Assembly (NCBI RefSeq): GCF_000027145.1
Contig: NC_013891.1
Coordinates: 124,001-188,000 of the forward strand
From: Listeria seeligeri serovar 1/2b str. SLCC3954
Lineage (GTDB): Bacteria > Bacillota > Bacilli > Lactobacillales > Listeriaceae
Direction of reading: 5' to 3'
DNA: 64,000 bases
Every line of letters begins with the position of its first letter. Positions within the stretch are counted from its first letter, which is position 1. The notes beneath the pieces were generated by a model. It searched no databases and was not told where the DNA came from. It worked only from the letters and a program-made list of their open reading frames with translations. Positions 17,628-29,194 of this stretch are shown in pieces. Position numbers and translations under genes: made by a program.

Positions 17628-19385
17628 ATGATGAAAGTGCGCTTTAAGAGTAGTAAATTTAAGAAGATTGGTTTCATTTTTCTGAGTGCTATTTTACTTG
17701 TAAATGTGATACTTCAAACAAATTTTGTCAAAGCAGCAACTAATTATGGCTCTGAACTTTTAAAAACGGTGCAATTACAAGATGCAGATGGTAACCCAAA
17801 AACAGATTTTGGTTATTATGAAAGCATTCAAATTCACTACACATGGGAACTTCCAAATTCAGCAGATGCGAAAGCTGGAGATACAATGGAATTTACTTTA
17901 CCTGAACAATTGAAAATAGTAACTGATTTAGATTTTGTTTTAAAAGATGATGAAGGAAACATAGTGGGAAATGTAGTTGCGACTAAGGCTACTGGTAAAG
18001 TAGTTGTTACCTTCACAGATTATGTGGAGAAAAAGTCGAATATAAAAGGTGAACTTAATTTTTGGAGTAACTGGGATAAAACCATTATAAATGGAAGCGA
18101 GCATGTCACTGTCGAATTCCCAGTAGATGGAGATTATGTGACGATTCCTGTTGATGTCGGTCCTAAAAATCAAATAAATCCAAATGAAACTCTATATAAA
18201 TATGGTTGGGCGGATGAAAAAAATCCAGCGATAATCAATTGGGTTGTCCGAGTGAATTATGCGAAATTAAGTATTGATAATGCGGTATACGAAGATTTTA
18301 TCGGCCCAAATCAAACACTGAATTTCAGTTCTGTCAGAGCCTATCATGGTGTTTTTGATGCAGACGATAATTTTACAAAAGGAACCCAAGTACCAGCATC
18401 AGCCATTACACAAACAAGCGACGGTTTCAAAATAGCGTTTGGTAATTTAACTGATTCAGTGAAAATCTCTTACTATACAATAGCGACAGACGGTGGAGCT
18501 TCATCCAATTACGCTAATAAAGGGATATTGTCAGGAGATAATTATGTTCCAAAAACAATTGAGGTTTTAACACCAACATCTGGCGGTGGCGGTAGTGGTG
18601 AAGGGACAACTGGCTCTGTAGAATTAACGAAAACAGACAATACCGCACAAAAAAATCCTCTGGAAAATGCAGAGTTTAAATTAATCAATTCAGCTGGAAC
18701 TACAGTGCAAGAAGGAATCAAGACCGGCACCGATGGGAAACTAGCTATTTCGGATTTGAAATTTGATACGTATAAATTAATTGAGACCAAAGCTCCAGTA
18801 GGTTATGAATTAGATGCAAGTCCAGTAGAATTCACGATTGACGAGACGCATCAGGCATTATTTGTATCAAAAGAAAACGCGCCAATCACAGGCTCTGTTT
18901 CACTCGAAAAACTAGACAGCGAAACAAAAGTGAAATTGGCTGGCGCAGAATTTGAACTTCAAGATTCAGACGGCGCTACGTTACAAACAGGTCTGACAAC
19001 AAACGAAGAAGGGACGCTAACTATTTCAGACTTAGCACTCGGAGATTATCAGCTAGTAGAGACCAAAGCTCCAGCAGGTTATGAATTAGATGCAAGCCCA
19101 GTCCAATTTTCAATTACAGAAGAAACAGCAAAACTAGGATTATTAGTGACAAAAGAAAATACCAAAATTCCAGAAACACCAATTACTCCCAAGAATCCCG
19201 AAGAACCTGTGAAACCAGAAATACCAAGCAAACCTAAGACACCAATAAAACCAGATCAAATCGTAAGTGAAGATAGTACTTCAAAAACGTTACCAAAAAC
19301 AGGAGATTCACCTCTTGTTAGCGGATTAGGGTTACTTTTAGTAGCAATTTCAGCAAGTGGGCTAATCTTATTTAGAAAGAAATAA
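17628..19385 (+). CDS. LPXTG cell-wall protein with collagen-adhesin-like head and two Cna-B repeats
   Basis: A 585-residue sortase substrate. It has a signal peptide (about residues 1-36, ending 'FVKAA'), then an SdrG/Cna-type adhesive Ig-like region up to about residue 310. A Gly/Ser hinge follows ('GGGGSGEG'). Two SpaA/Cna-B repeats come next (about 329-400 and 410-485), both with the 'YxLxETKAPxGYELDASPV' core. A Pro/Lys-rich wall spanner (about 500-545) leads to LPKTG, a hydrophobic segment and 'RKK'. Two ATGs are in tandem behind a GGGTGGG site. It corresponds to the lmo0159/lmo0160 region. The ligand is unknown. Confidence 0.88.
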   Translation: MMKVRFKSSKFKKIGFIFLSAILLVNVILQTNFVKAATNYGSELLKTVQLQDADGNPKTDFGYYESIQIHYTWELPNSADAKAGDTMEFTLPEQLKIVTDLDFVLKDDEGNIVGNVVATKATGKVVVTFTDYVEKKSNIKGELNFWSNWDKTIINGSEHVTVEFPVDGDYVTIPVDVGPKNQINPNETLYKYGWADEKNPAIINWVVRVNYAKLSIDNAVYEDFIGPNQTLNFSSVRAYHGVFDADDNFTKGTQVPASAITQTSDGFKIAFGNLTDSVKISYYTIATDGGASSNYANKGILSGDNYVPKTIEVLTPTSGGGGSGEGTTGSVELTKTDNTAQKNPLENAEFKLINSAGTTVQEGIKTGTDGKLAISDLKFDTYKLIETKAPVGYELDASPVEFTIDETHQALFVSKENAPITGSVSLEKLDSETKVKLAGAEFELQDSDGATLQTGLTTNEEGTLTISDLALGDYQLVETKAPAGYELDASPVQFSITEETAKLGLLVTKENTKIPETPITPKNPEEPVKPEIPSKPKTPIKPDQIVSEDSTSKTLPKTGDSPLVSGLGLLLVAISASGLILFRKK

Positions 19386-19387
19386 TA

Positions 19388-19434
19388 AAAAAGGAACATA
19401 AAGCGAAATAAATCGCTTCATGTTCCTTTTTTTA
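19388..19434. terminator. Bidirectional terminator
   Basis: The long stem 'aaaaaggaacat' / 'atgttccttttt' with an inner 'aagcga / tcgctt' pairing lies between the LPXTG gene and the convergent RsbR-like gene, whose stop codon lies in the T-run. Confidence 0.88.
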
Positions 19435-20268
19435 TTTGGTTCTAGTTTTTTCTTGCAAGACAGCCTTTAACGAATGATAGGCTGGAATTGATAAGTCTAA
19501 TTCAACACGGTTAATTTGTTGCGCCATTTTTGGTTGGATACCGGAAACGAAAGCCTCTACACCAAGAAGTTTAAGAACAGTCACTAAGTTATTAAGCATT
19601 TCCCCAAGAGCATCATCAAAATAAGAGATACCAGATAAATCAATACAAAGCTGTTCGACACCAAGTTTGACGCATTTATTAGCAGTGATTTCAGAAAGCT
19701 TTTCGGCTCTTTCGCGGTCAATACGTCCCATTAAAGGAAGAATCGCCAGCTGGTCTGTAATTAAAATGACAGGTGTGCTGATTTCTTCAATTAGACGATG
19801 CTGTAATTCTAAATGTTGAACGATATCATGATAGTACATTGCTGAGAAAGCCTCGTTAATTCTGTCAAAACCATGATTAACCATCGACATACTAGAAGAA
19901 AAATCGCGTTTTGATACCTCGTCATTTTCAATACAAAAATCAGAAACCGCACTCAAAAATTCGCGCCGTAATTTGTCTAAGGTGGTAATTACTTCTGGTA
20001 GTGGAACTTCATTTTCCATACGTCTGGCGTACATATTATCAAGCCATTTGTCTAGTTTAGCAAAAAAAGCTTGTTTACCTGCAAAGTAAGAAATAATTAA
20101 GTCCGCGGTTTGTTCGCTATCAGCTCGTAGTTCATCTTTGTAACGCGGTGAATAGACAAAGCTAGTATAAGCATTTTCTTTTTCGTAAATTTTAGAAAGC
20201 CAATTATTTATAATTTCTTCAGTATGCTCTTTTAAATAAAGTTGCATACTCCCATTCGATTCATTCAT
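19432..20268 (-). CDS. RsbR-type stressosome protein (N-RsbR globin-like + STAS)
   Basis: A 278-residue protein. The N-terminal ~150 residues fit the non-haem globin-like N-RsbR sensor domain, joined by 'ELQHRLIEEISTPVILI' to a C-terminal STAS domain. RsbR proteins form the stressosome with RsbS and RsbT and control SigB. At the two positions that are phosphorylatable Thr in RsbRA, I read Arg185 ('GRIDRERA') and Asp219 ('YFDDALGE'), so RsbT phosphorylation should not occur here. I chose the ATG at 20268, 9 bases after AAAGGGG; an in-frame TTG three codons earlier is too close to the site. It is at the lmo0161 position. Confidence 0.85.
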   Translation of the reverse strand: MNESNGSMQLYLKEHTEEIINNWLSKIYEKENAYTSFVYSPRYKDELRADSEQTADLIISYFAGKQAFFAKLDKWLDNMYARRMENEVPLPEVITTLDKLRREFLSAVSDFCIENDEVSKRDFSSSMSMVNHGFDRINEAFSAMYYHDIVQHLELQHRLIEEISTPVILITDQLAILPLMGRIDRERAEKLSEITANKCVKLGVEQLCIDLSGISYFDDALGEMLNNLVTVLKLLGVEAFVSGIQPKMAQQINRVELDLSIPAYHSLKAVLQEKTRTK

Positions 20269-20486
20269 ACCAGACAACCCCTTTAAGTCTAAGTATAGAA
20301 AACTACTTTTCTTTTATTCTATGCGCAAAAAGGAACCCTGTCCATTTAAATTTTTGAAAAAAGGCTAATTTATTGAAATTGTAATATTATTTAACAAATC
20401 CGTCGTTATTTTTTTGTTAAAATTACGAAGCTATTTGGGGCTCGTCATGGTATAATATTACAATATGGATAGAAAGGAAGTTTTTT

Positions 20487-21479
20487 GTGGGATTACAGGA
20501 TGAACTTACAGTGATGCAACCAGTGGTCATGAAGATTTTTTCAAAAAGTGTCCGCGAAAATCGGTTATCGCACGGTTATTTGTTAGAAGGAGCAAGTGGC
20601 ACAGGAAAGAAACGTACAGCGCTTTGGTTAGCTAAAAGTCTTTTTTGCTTAGAAGCTACTGAAACAGAGCTTGCGTGCGGCAAGTGTGCTAATTGTACCA
20701 GAATAGCCAGTCATAACCATCCGGATGTTCATTTGCTAGAGCCAGATGGTGCTAGCATAAAAATCGATCAAGTTCGCGCGTTAAAACAAGAATTAAGTAA
20801 ACGCGGAATGGAATCAGATCGAAAAGTAGTTATCATTTACGATGCAGAAAAAATGACTGTTCAATCAGCCAATAGTCTGCTGAAATTCATAGAAGAACCA
20901 GAGGGCGGCTTGTTATTACTATTCCTGACAACCAACCCAGCGCAAATTTTGCCTACTATTCAATCAAGACTACAACCAGTGACATTTAAATCACTAACAT
21001 TTGATAGTCTTGTAGATTCATTGACTCGCATCGGGATATCCGAACAAAAAGCGCGGATTTATGCTAGTATTACTGGCAGCACCGAACAAGCGAAGAATTT
21101 TGAAGAAGATGAGTGGTTTGGGGAAGCAAGAAGTGCAGTAGTTAAGTTATATGAAGGATTGCATCATCAAGGTACGAGTCCGTTAATTATCATTCAAGAG
21201 TCATGGATGCCACTTTTTAAAGAGAAAGATAAGATGGCACTTGGTCTAGAACTGTTATTGCTGCTCTACCGAGATCGACTTCATCTTACACTTGATGAAA
21301 GCTACGAACCTATTTGTACAGCACAAAAAGAAATGCTCGCGCAAGATGCTTTGCGCAAATCGTTATCTGAAACCACAGGGGAAATCGAGAAGATTCTCGC
21401 TGCGAAATCAAAACTAGCTTCCAATATGAACATGCAACTTCTAATGGAACAACTAGTTCTTGAAATTCAAGGGAGGTAA
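20487..21479 (+). CDS. holB: DNA polymerase III subunit delta'
   Basis: A 330-residue clamp-loader ATPase-fold subunit. The P-loop-like 'GASGTGKKRTA' is near residues 35-45. Four cysteines ('CLEATETELACGKCANC') form the zinc module of DnaX/HolB proteins. 'KFIEEPEGG' is the typical sensor region. The start is GTG with an AAAGGAAG site. It opens the conserved Firmicute block holB-ricT-yabA-trmN6-yazA-rsmI and overlaps nothing; ricT follows 5 bases later. Confidence 0.93.
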   Translation: MGLQDELTVMQPVVMKIFSKSVRENRLSHGYLLEGASGTGKKRTALWLAKSLFCLEATETELACGKCANCTRIASHNHPDVHLLEPDGASIKIDQVRALKQELSKRGMESDRKVVIIYDAEKMTVQSANSLLKFIEEPEGGLLLLFLTTNPAQILPTIQSRLQPVTFKSLTFDSLVDSLTRIGISEQKARIYASITGSTEQAKNFEEDEWFGEARSAVVKLYEGLHHQGTSPLIIIQESWMPLFKEKDKMALGLELLLLLYRDRLHLTLDESYEPICTAQKEMLAQDALRKSLSETTGEIEKILAAKSKLASNMNMQLLMEQLVLEIQGR

Positions 21480-21484
21480 TCGCT

Positions 21485-22318
21485 ATGCTTAAAATCGTAG
21501 GCGTCCGCTTTAAAGACGTTGGTAAAATATATTATTTTTCGCCAGGGGAACTAGAAATTACAGAAAACCAAGGCGTTATTGTCGAAAATGCACAAGGAAT
21601 TGAATTTGGGAAAACCGTCATCGAGCCGCGTTATGTGGACGAAGAGGACGTTGTATTGCCCTTAAAGAAAGTACTTCGAGTGGCAACCGAAGCTGATTAT
21701 AAGTGTGTTGCTGAAAATGGCGATTCTTGTCAGAAAGCCTTTTTATTATGTGATGAAAAAATCCGTGAGCGTGAACTGGAAATGAGCTTGGTGGATGTCG
21801 ATTATACATTTGATCGAAACAAAATTATTTTTTATTTTACCGCAGAAGGTCGCGTCGATTTCCGAGAGCTCGTGAAAGATTTAGCATCAGTTTTCCGGAC
21901 GCGTATTGAACTGCGCCAAATTGGTGTTCGTGATGAAGCGAAATTACTTGGCGGAATTGGTCCATGTGGCCGGATGCTTTGTTGTTCAACGTTTCTTGGC
22001 GATTTCGAACCAGTATCCATCAAAATGGCAAAAGACCAAAACTTGTCGCTTAATCCAACGAAAATTTCTGGATTATGCGGCCGTTTAATGTGTTGTTTGA
22101 AGTACGAAAACGATGAATACGAACAAGCAAAACGTGAAATGCCGGATGTTGGCGTAAAAGTTAAAACTCCAGAAGGCGCAGAAGCACGTGTTTCGGGAAT
22201 CAACTTACTTTCTAGAATCTTACAAGTAAGTTTGCCCGAAGAAGAGACGGTTATAGAATACGAATTGGATGAATTACGTCCATTTAACGATTTTCTAAAA
22301 CAACCGGCAAAGTCTTGA
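21485..22318 (+). CDS. ricT: PSP1-domain protein RicT/YaaT
   Basis: A 277-residue YaaT/RicT protein. The PSP1 C-terminal domain with its cysteines is clear: '[17 protein letters not shown]' and '[15 protein letters not shown]' (residues about 157-205). In Bacillus subtilis RicT joins RicA and RicF in the Fe-S Y-complex that supports RNase Y-dependent mRNA processing. GGGAGG precedes the ATG. It sits between holB and yabA as in other Bacillales. Confidence 0.93.
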   Translation: MLKIVGVRFKDVGKIYYFSPGELEITENQGVIVENAQGIEFGKTVIEPRYVDEEDVVLPLKKVLRVATEADYKCVAENGDSCQKAFLLCDEKIRERELEMSLVDVDYTFDRNKIIFYFTAEGRVDFRELVKDLASVFRTRIELRQIGVRDEAKLLGGIGPCGRMLCCSTFLGDFEPVSIKMAKDQNLSLNPTKISGLCGRLMCCLKYENDEYEQAKREMPDVGVKVKTPEGAEARVSGINLLSRILQVSLPEEETVIEYELDELRPFNDFLKQPAKS

Positions 22319-22328
22319 GGTGAAAGAA

Positions 22329-22718
22329 TTGGATAAAAAAGCTATTTTTGACTCAGTCAGTAATATGGAGGAGCAAATTGGCGAATTGTATCAGCAACTT
22401 GGAGATCTAAAGACAAACTTAGGTGAAATGTTGGAAGAAAATAACCGGTTAAACCTTGAGAATGAGCATTTGCGACGTAGGCTTTCTTTGACAGACGAGG
22501 CATCATCTGAACAAGAAGCGGAAGAAGAAGCGGTTCATGGTGTAATGGCGCCGAATCGTAAAGAAGCAATGCAACAAATGATTGAACTCGGGGAAGGTTA
22601 CGATAATCTTGTCCAACTTTACAGAGAAGGATTTCATGTCTGCAATGTACATTTCGGCAGTCCGCGCGGCAATGATGAAGATTGTCTGTTTTGCCTATCC
22701 TTACTTAATAAAAAATAA
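22329..22718 (+). CDS. yabA: Replication initiation control protein YabA
   Basis: A 129-residue protein. The N-terminal coiled coil (about residues 10-60, '[20 protein letters not shown]') forms the tetramer. The C-terminal zinc site is 'CNVHFG…DCLFC' (Cys, His, Cys, Cys). YabA binds DnaA and DnaN to limit re-initiation. I prefer the TTG at 22329 over the GTG three codons earlier, because AGGTGA lies 5 bases before it and homologues begin 'MDKK'. A terminator follows. Confidence 0.92.
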   Translation: MDKKAIFDSVSNMEEQIGELYQQLGDLKTNLGEMLEENNRLNLENEHLRRRLSLTDEASSEQEAEEEAVHGVMAPNRKEAMQQMIELGEGYDNLVQLYREGFHVCNVHFGSPRGNDEDCLFCLSLLNKK

Positions 22719-22724
22719 CATGAC

Positions 22725-22756
22725 GGGCCTTTCTCGAATTTGGAGAAGGGCTTTTT
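22725..22756 (+). terminator. Terminator after yabA
   Basis: The stem 'gggcctttctc' / 'gagaagggc' is followed by five T. It overlaps the region just before the trmN6 start, so some read-through must supply the next genes unless another promoter exists. Confidence 0.75.
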
Positions 22757-22775
22757 GCTAGAGAAGGTGGATTAC

Positions 22776-23528
22776 TTGGAAAAACTCAAATTAATAGGTG
22801 ACGAAAGGCTAGACTATTTGCTAGCTGAAAATTTGCGGATTATTCAAAGTCCGTCTGTCTTTTCTTTTTCAATTGATGCGGTTCTCTTGGCGAAATTCAG
22901 CTATTTGCCAATTCGTAAAGGGAAAATAATTGATTTGTGCAGCGGGAACGGGATTATTCCGTTGTTACTTAGCACCCGAACAGAAGCGCAAATTGTTGGT
23001 GTGGAAATTCAGCCGCGCCTTGCCGATATGGCGAAACGAAGCGTAGTTTACAATGAGCTCGAAAGTCAGATTGAGATGATTGAACATGATTTGAAAAAAA
23101 TTACCGATATCATCCCCAAAGAACGCGCGGATATTGTTACTTGTAATCCGCCATATTTTGCAGGCCCGGCGACAAGTTTGAAAAACGAAAATGAACATTA
23201 CCGAATTGCTCGCCATGAAGTCATGTGTACGCTAGAAGACACGATTCGCGTCGCATCAAATCTGTTAAAACAAGGTGGAAAAGCTAATTTTGTTCATCGT
23301 CCTGAACGCCTCCTTGATATTCTAGACTTAATGCGCAAATATCGCTTAGAGCCAAAACGAATTCAAATGGTGCATCCACGTTTGGACCGAGAAGCAAATA
23401 CCGTGCTTGTCGAAGGAATTAAAGACGGCAAACCCGGCGTGAAATATATCCCACCAGTTATCGTCTATGATGAAACCGGCGAATATACCCCAGTAATAAA
23501 GGAGATTTTATATGGCGAAAGCGAGTGA
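22776..23528 (+). CDS. tRNA1(Val) A37 N6-methyltransferase-like protein (YabB/TrmN6)
   Basis: A 250-residue class I SAM methyltransferase. Motif I '[15 protein letters not shown]' binds SAM, and the catalytic 'NPPY' motif ('TCNPPYF') marks amino-group N6-adenine or N-Gln methylation. Homologues modify A37 of tRNA-Val. I start at the TTG at 22776 behind GAAGGTGG, since an in-frame TTG at 22740 lies inside the preceding terminator hairpin. It overlaps yazA by 17 bases. Confidence 0.87.
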   Translation: MEKLKLIGDERLDYLLAENLRIIQSPSVFSFSIDAVLLAKFSYLPIRKGKIIDLCSGNGIIPLLLSTRTEAQIVGVEIQPRLADMAKRSVVYNELESQIEMIEHDLKKITDIIPKERADIVTCNPPYFAGPATSLKNENEHYRIARHEVMCTLEDTIRVASNLLKQGGKANFVHRPERLLDILDLMRKYRLEPKRIQMVHPRLDREANTVLVEGIKDGKPGVKYIPPVIVYDETGEYTPVIKEILYGESE

Positions 23529-23781
23529 ACATTTCTTTTATGTGCTAAAATGTAGTGATAATTCCTATTATGGTGGATATACGACAGACGTCGCGCGCCG
23601 AGAAGCTGAACATAACGCCGGAATCAGGTGTAAATATACCAAAACACGCCGCCCGGTAAAAGTGATTCATTTTGAAAAATTTGCAACTAGAAGTGAGGCA
23701 ACAAAAGCAGAATCAGCTTTTAAAAAGTTGTCGCGCAAAAATAAAGATGCCTATTTAGAGCGGGAGGAGGAGAATGAATGA
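23512..23781 (+). CDS. yazA: GIY-YIG domain protein YazA (UPF0213)
   Basis: An 89-residue single-domain GIY-YIG nuclease-fold protein: '[18 protein letters not shown]' carries the degenerate GIY…YIG pair, then 'RREAEHNAG', and a catalytic-type Glu in 'KAESAFKK'. The cellular role of this family is unsettled. GGAG lies 7-8 bases before the ATG. It overlaps trmN6 upstream and rsmI by 4 bases downstream (ATGA), so translation is coupled. Confidence 0.9.
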   Translation: MAKASEHFFYVLKCSDNSYYGGYTTDVARREAEHNAGIRCKYTKTRRPVKVIHFEKFATRSEATKAESAFKKLSRKNKDAYLEREEENE

Positions 23782-24659
23782 TTAAAAGTCAAAAAAGTTT
23801 CAGTGGGGTTCAGACAGGAGCGCTCTATTTAGTGCCAACGCCAATTGGAAACCTAGAGGACATGACTTTTCGTGCAATTAATATGTTAAAAGAAGCAGAC
23901 ATTATCGCCGCGGAAGATACAAGAAATACCGTGAAACTCTTAAATCATTTCGAGATCACGACCCGAATGACGAGTTATCATCAGTTCACAAAAGAAAATA
24001 AAGAGGAGAACATAATTGAACGGATGTTAAGTGGTGAAGTGGTGGCGCTTGTGAGTGACGCTGGAATGCCCTCGATTTCTGATCCAGGCTATGAACTTGT
24101 TCAAAGTGCGCTAAAAGCAGATATCCCAGTCATTCCACTTCCAGGAGCGAACGCAGCTTTGACAGCATTAATCGCTTCAGGTCTAGCACCACAACCATTT
24201 TATTTTTACGGATTTTTACCACGCCAAAACAAAGAACGCACCCAAGCAATCGAAAAACTCGCAGCTCGCGAAGAAACATGGATTTTATATGAATCGCCAC
24301 ACCGTTTGAAAGAAACGTTAAAAGCAATCAGCAAAATTACCGGAAATGACCGAAAAATCGTTTTATGTCGTGAATTAACGAAACGATTTGAAGAATTTTT
24401 GCGTGGTACGGTAGAAGAAGCGCTTAACTGGGCAACAGACGAAGAAGTACGCGGTGAATTTTGCATTATAATAGAAGGAAACGACAATCCACCACTTGCA
24501 GAAGAAACACTTTGGTGGCAAGAATTAGATATTAAAACCCACGTCAGCACAGTAATGGAGCAAGAAAATGTTAGTTCTAAAGACGCGATTAAAACAGTCA
24601 TGAAAGCGCGAAACTTACCAAAGCGCGAAGTATATGCGGCTTATCATGAAATAAAATAA
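23778..24659 (+). CDS. rsmI: 16S rRNA (cytidine-1402-2'-O)-methyltransferase
   Basis: A 293-residue tetrapyrrole-methylase-fold enzyme. The signatures 'YLVPTPIGNLEDMTFRAI', 'AAEDTRNT', 'VSDAGMPSISDPG' and 'PGANAALTALIASGL' are all those of RsmI (YraL/YabC). It modifies the P-site region of the 30S subunit. The ATG start overlaps the stop of yazA. A bidirectional terminator follows. Confidence 0.95.
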   Translation: MIKSQKSFSGVQTGALYLVPTPIGNLEDMTFRAINMLKEADIIAAEDTRNTVKLLNHFEITTRMTSYHQFTKENKEENIIERMLSGEVVALVSDAGMPSISDPGYELVQSALKADIPVIPLPGANAALTALIASGLAPQPFYFYGFLPRQNKERTQAIEKLAAREETWILYESPHRLKETLKAISKITGNDRKIVLCRELTKRFEEFLRGTVEEALNWATDEEVRGEFCIIIEGNDNPPLAEETLWWQELDIKTHVSTVMEQENVSSKDAIKTVMKARNLPKREVYAAYHEIK

Positions 24660-24705
24660 AATCATGCGCGAGTCCATCAAAACAGGACAATCGCGCATGA
24701 ATTTT
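24660..24705. terminator. Bidirectional terminator
   Basis: The stem 'tcatgcgcgagtcc' / 'ggacaatcgcgcatga' lies between the convergent rsmI and abrB-like genes, with A/T tracts on both sides. Confidence 0.85.
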
Positions 24706-24988
24706 ACAACGAATCACCAAACCGTCGTTTAATCTCTTCCATCAACTCCGCGGCGCCTTCTTTACTGAGCGTCAATTTGCCATCAACGAATTTTTTATTA
24801 TCTACAGAAAACTCTCCAGTAACATCACATACCAAACCAGCAGAATATTTCTTTAAAATAATTGCTTCATCGTCAATAAAGATTTCAAGTGGATCTTTTT
24901 CTTTTAAATTCATGGTGCGTCTAATTTCTATTGGAATCACAACGCGACCAAGTTCATCCATTTTTCTTACCATTCCAGTTGATTTCAT
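24704..24988 (-). CDS. abrB: AbrB-family transition-state regulator
   Basis: A 94-residue protein. The N-terminal swapped-hairpin AbrB DNA-binding domain is plain: 'GMVRKMDELGRVVIPIEIRR' (residues 5-24) and 'DPLEIFIDDEAIILKKY'. The C-terminal half forms the AbrB multimerisation domain. I use the ATG at 24988, which follows GGGGAAGGTGAG; an in-frame extension of ten residues upstream would put that site inside the gene. The regulon in Listeria is not evident from here. Confidence 0.92.
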   Translation of the reverse strand: MKSTGMVRKMDELGRVVIPIEIRRTMNLKEKDPLEIFIDDEAIILKKYSAGLVCDVTGEFSVDNKKFVDGKLTLSKEGAAELMEEIKRRFGDSL

Positions 24989-25104
24989 TTTCTCACCTTC
25001 CCCGTAATTTTCATTCATTTTAACAGATTATCACTAGAATAGGAATGATTTAGGGATAGAACGGGTAAAGACCACAAGTAGAGAAAAATTAGGGGGAAAA
25101 ACAT

Positions 25105-25962
25105 ATGAATATAGTTATCGCATTAATTCCAGCAGTTATGTGGGGGATTATGCCGCTAGTTGTTTCAAAAATTGGCGGAAAACCACGGCAGCAAATTATC
25201 GGAACGACTTTAGGAGCATTGCTTTTTGCAATTGGCGTGTTCCTTTTTACAAATCCAGAATACACAACAACGATTTTAATTGCTAGTTTTGTTTCAGGGG
25301 CATTTTGGAGTTTAGGCCAGATGAATCAATTCCGGGCTTTTACCCAAGTTGGTGTATCAAAAACAATGCCGCTTTCGACGGGGATGCAATTAGTCGGAAC
25401 ATCACTTTTTGGCGTCTTTGCTTTTCATGAGTGGGGCACAACATCGAAATTAGTTATTGGATTTTCAGCATTAGCACTTATTATTTTTGGGATATTTTTA
25501 ACAAGTTATCAACAACATAAAGATGAAAATTCCGGACAAAATATGAAAAAAGGACTTATTACTCTAGTTATTTCTTCAGTTGGTTATGTTGGATATGTTG
25601 TTATTACGCAATGGTTTAATATTAGTGGTTGGGACGCAATTTTACCGCAAGCAGTGGGGATGGTTGTCGCTGGGCTATTATTTTCCATTAAATCATCTGA
25701 AAAACGGTTTACAAAACAAACTTGGCTAAATATGATTCCGGGTATCATGTGGGCTACTGGTAACTTAGCGCTATTATTCTCTAATAAATTAGTCGGAATC
25801 GCAACCGGATTTTCACTTTCGCAAATGGGTGTCGTCATTTCAACCATTGGCGGAATCCTTTTCTTAGGCGAGAAAAAGACAAAGAAAGAATTGGTTCTTG
25901 TTATTTTCGGTGTTATTTTAGTAATTATCGGTGGAACAATGATTGGAATTGCCAAAAGTTAA
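25105..25962 (+). CDS. GlcU-type sugar uptake permease, copy 1
   Basis: A 285-residue GRP-family (drug/metabolite transporter superfamily) membrane protein with ten hydrophobic segments, a strong match to GlcU of Bacillus/Staphylococcus, which takes up glucose with protons. Signatures include '[10 protein letters not shown]' at the start and '[14 protein letters not shown]' near residue 85. A very similar gene follows about 155 bases downstream, so this is a tandem duplication. This is the lmo0169 position. Confidence 0.88.
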   Translation: MNIVIALIPAVMWGIMPLVVSKIGGKPRQQIIGTTLGALLFAIGVFLFTNPEYTTTILIASFVSGAFWSLGQMNQFRAFTQVGVSKTMPLSTGMQLVGTSLFGVFAFHEWGTTSKLVIGFSALALIIFGIFLTSYQQHKDENSGQNMKKGLITLVISSVGYVGYVVITQWFNISGWDAILPQAVGMVVAGLLFSIKSSEKRFTKQTWLNMIPGIMWATGNLALLFSNKLVGIATGFSLSQMGVVISTIGGILFLGEKKTKKELVLVIFGVILVIIGGTMIGIAKS

Positions 25963-25977
25963 TTTTAGAATAAAACT

Positions 25978-26006
25978 AAGTGCGGGAAACTTTCCCGTGC
26001 TTTTTT
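25978..26006 (+). terminator. Terminator between the two glcU-like genes
   Basis: The stem 'cgggaaa' / 'tttcccg' is extended by partly paired flanks and followed by six T. Confidence 0.75.
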
Positions 26007-26117
26007 GGTTGTCTCTTTTTCATAAACAACGCTTGTACCCTCTATCTTCTTCTTGCTATTTCCGCTATAATAAAGTAATTGAAAACCATCATAAAAGCCA
26101 ACAAGGAGGACAACGAT

Positions 26118-26978
26118 TTGAATATCATGATTGCGCTGATTCCTGCGTTACTTTGGGGAACAGTACCGCTACTTATTACTAAGTTCGGCGGTTCAACAAG
26201 GCAACAAACAATGGGAATGACACTAGGGGCGTTAATTTTTGCAGTAATCGTTTTTTTCTTTACTGACCCAGTCTACACACTGCAAACAGTCAGCATCAGC
26301 TTTTTGACAGGGTGTTTATGGTCGGTTGGACAAATGTTTCAACTACGCGCCTTCAAAATAATTGGTGTATCGAAAGCGATGCCAATTTCTACCGGAATGC
26401 AGCTAGTTGGAACGACGCTTTGTGGGGTGATTTTGTTCCATGAATGGGATACAACATTACGGATTATACTTGGTTTTATCGCTTTAACACTTATTGTAGG
26501 CGGAATATTCCTAACTTCTTACGCAGAAAAAGAAGAAGATGGATCAAATGCATTAAAACAAGGCTTAATTACTTTATTGATTTCATCAGCGGGCTATGTA
26601 GGGCTAGTTGTGCTCATTCAAGGCTTTAAAATTGATGGCATTAACGCGATTTTACCTCAAGCGATTGGGATGGTTTTAAGTGCGCTAATTATGACAAGTA
26701 GCGGCGGAACTGAAAAACGAATCAATAAACGGACACTACTGTTAGCTATTCCAGGGATCATTTGGGCGACAGGGAATGTGGCGATGGTTTACGCAAATCA
26801 ACTTGTCGGCGTTGCAACTGGCTTTTCATTGTCGCAACTAGGTGTAGTAATCTCAACTATCGGCGGCATCGTGCTACTAAAAGAAAAGAAAACTCGGAAA
26901 GAAATGATTTATGTCATCGTTGGAGTGGTTTTAGTCGTTCTTGGTGGAATCTTAATCGGAGTTTCAAAAGGTGCTTAA
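26118..26978 (+). CDS. GlcU-type sugar uptake permease, copy 2
   Basis: A 286-residue paralogue of the preceding gene, aligning end to end ('[13 protein letters not shown]', '[14 protein letters not shown]', '[14 protein letters not shown]'). I start at the TTG at 26118, which is 8 bases after AAGGAGG and matches the N-terminus of copy 1; an in-frame ATG 13 codons upstream has no site. In L. monocytogenes EGD-e the two copies (lmo0169 and lmo0176) are separated by an internalin gene and transposase remnants, absent here. Confidence 0.87.
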   Translation: MNIMIALIPALLWGTVPLLITKFGGSTRQQTMGMTLGALIFAVIVFFFTDPVYTLQTVSISFLTGCLWSVGQMFQLRAFKIIGVSKAMPISTGMQLVGTTLCGVILFHEWDTTLRIILGFIALTLIVGGIFLTSYAEKEEDGSNALKQGLITLLISSAGYVGLVVLIQGFKIDGINAILPQAIGMVLSALIMTSSGGTEKRINKRTLLLAIPGIIWATGNVAMVYANQLVGVATGFSLSQLGVVISTIGGIVLLKEKKTRKEMIYVIVGVVLVVLGGILIGVSKGA

Positions 26979-27007
26979 TTAATTATTTCGTTTAGCAAGA
27001 AAAATGA

Positions 27008-29044
<2,037 letters not shown>

Positions 29045-29048
29045 AAAC

Positions 29049-29074
29049 AGCGCCCCTGATTCAGGGGCGTTTTT
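29049..29074 (+). terminator. Terminator after metG
   Basis: A perfect 9-bp GC-rich stem (cgcccctga / tcaggggcg) with a 1-base-pair-loop spacer is followed by five T. Confidence 0.9.
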
Positions 29075-29100
29075 ATGTGAAAAAAAATCAAAAAAAAAGA

Positions 29101-29129
29101 TTGCATATTGCAAACGATTACAATATAAT
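29101..29129 (+). promoter_or_regulatory. SigA promoter of the alpha-glucan operon
   Basis: TTGCAT at 29101-29106, a 17-base spacer, and a perfect TATAAT at 29124-29129. The leader is about 60 bases and includes a partial repeat (ttacttaattca…gaacgaagtaag) that could be a ROK operator. Confidence 0.82.
29109..29122 (+). promoter_or_regulatory. cre site (CcpA operator)
   Basis: 'tgcaaacgattaca' matches every fixed position of the cre consensus TGNAANCGNTNNCA. It fills the spacer between -35 and -10, so CcpA/HPr-Ser-P would block RNA polymerase when preferred sugars are present. Confidence 0.85.
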
Positions 29130-29194
29130 GTAAATATACTTACTTAATTCAATGAACGAAGTAAGTGGACATCCAGAAGTAAAGGAGCCTAAAA

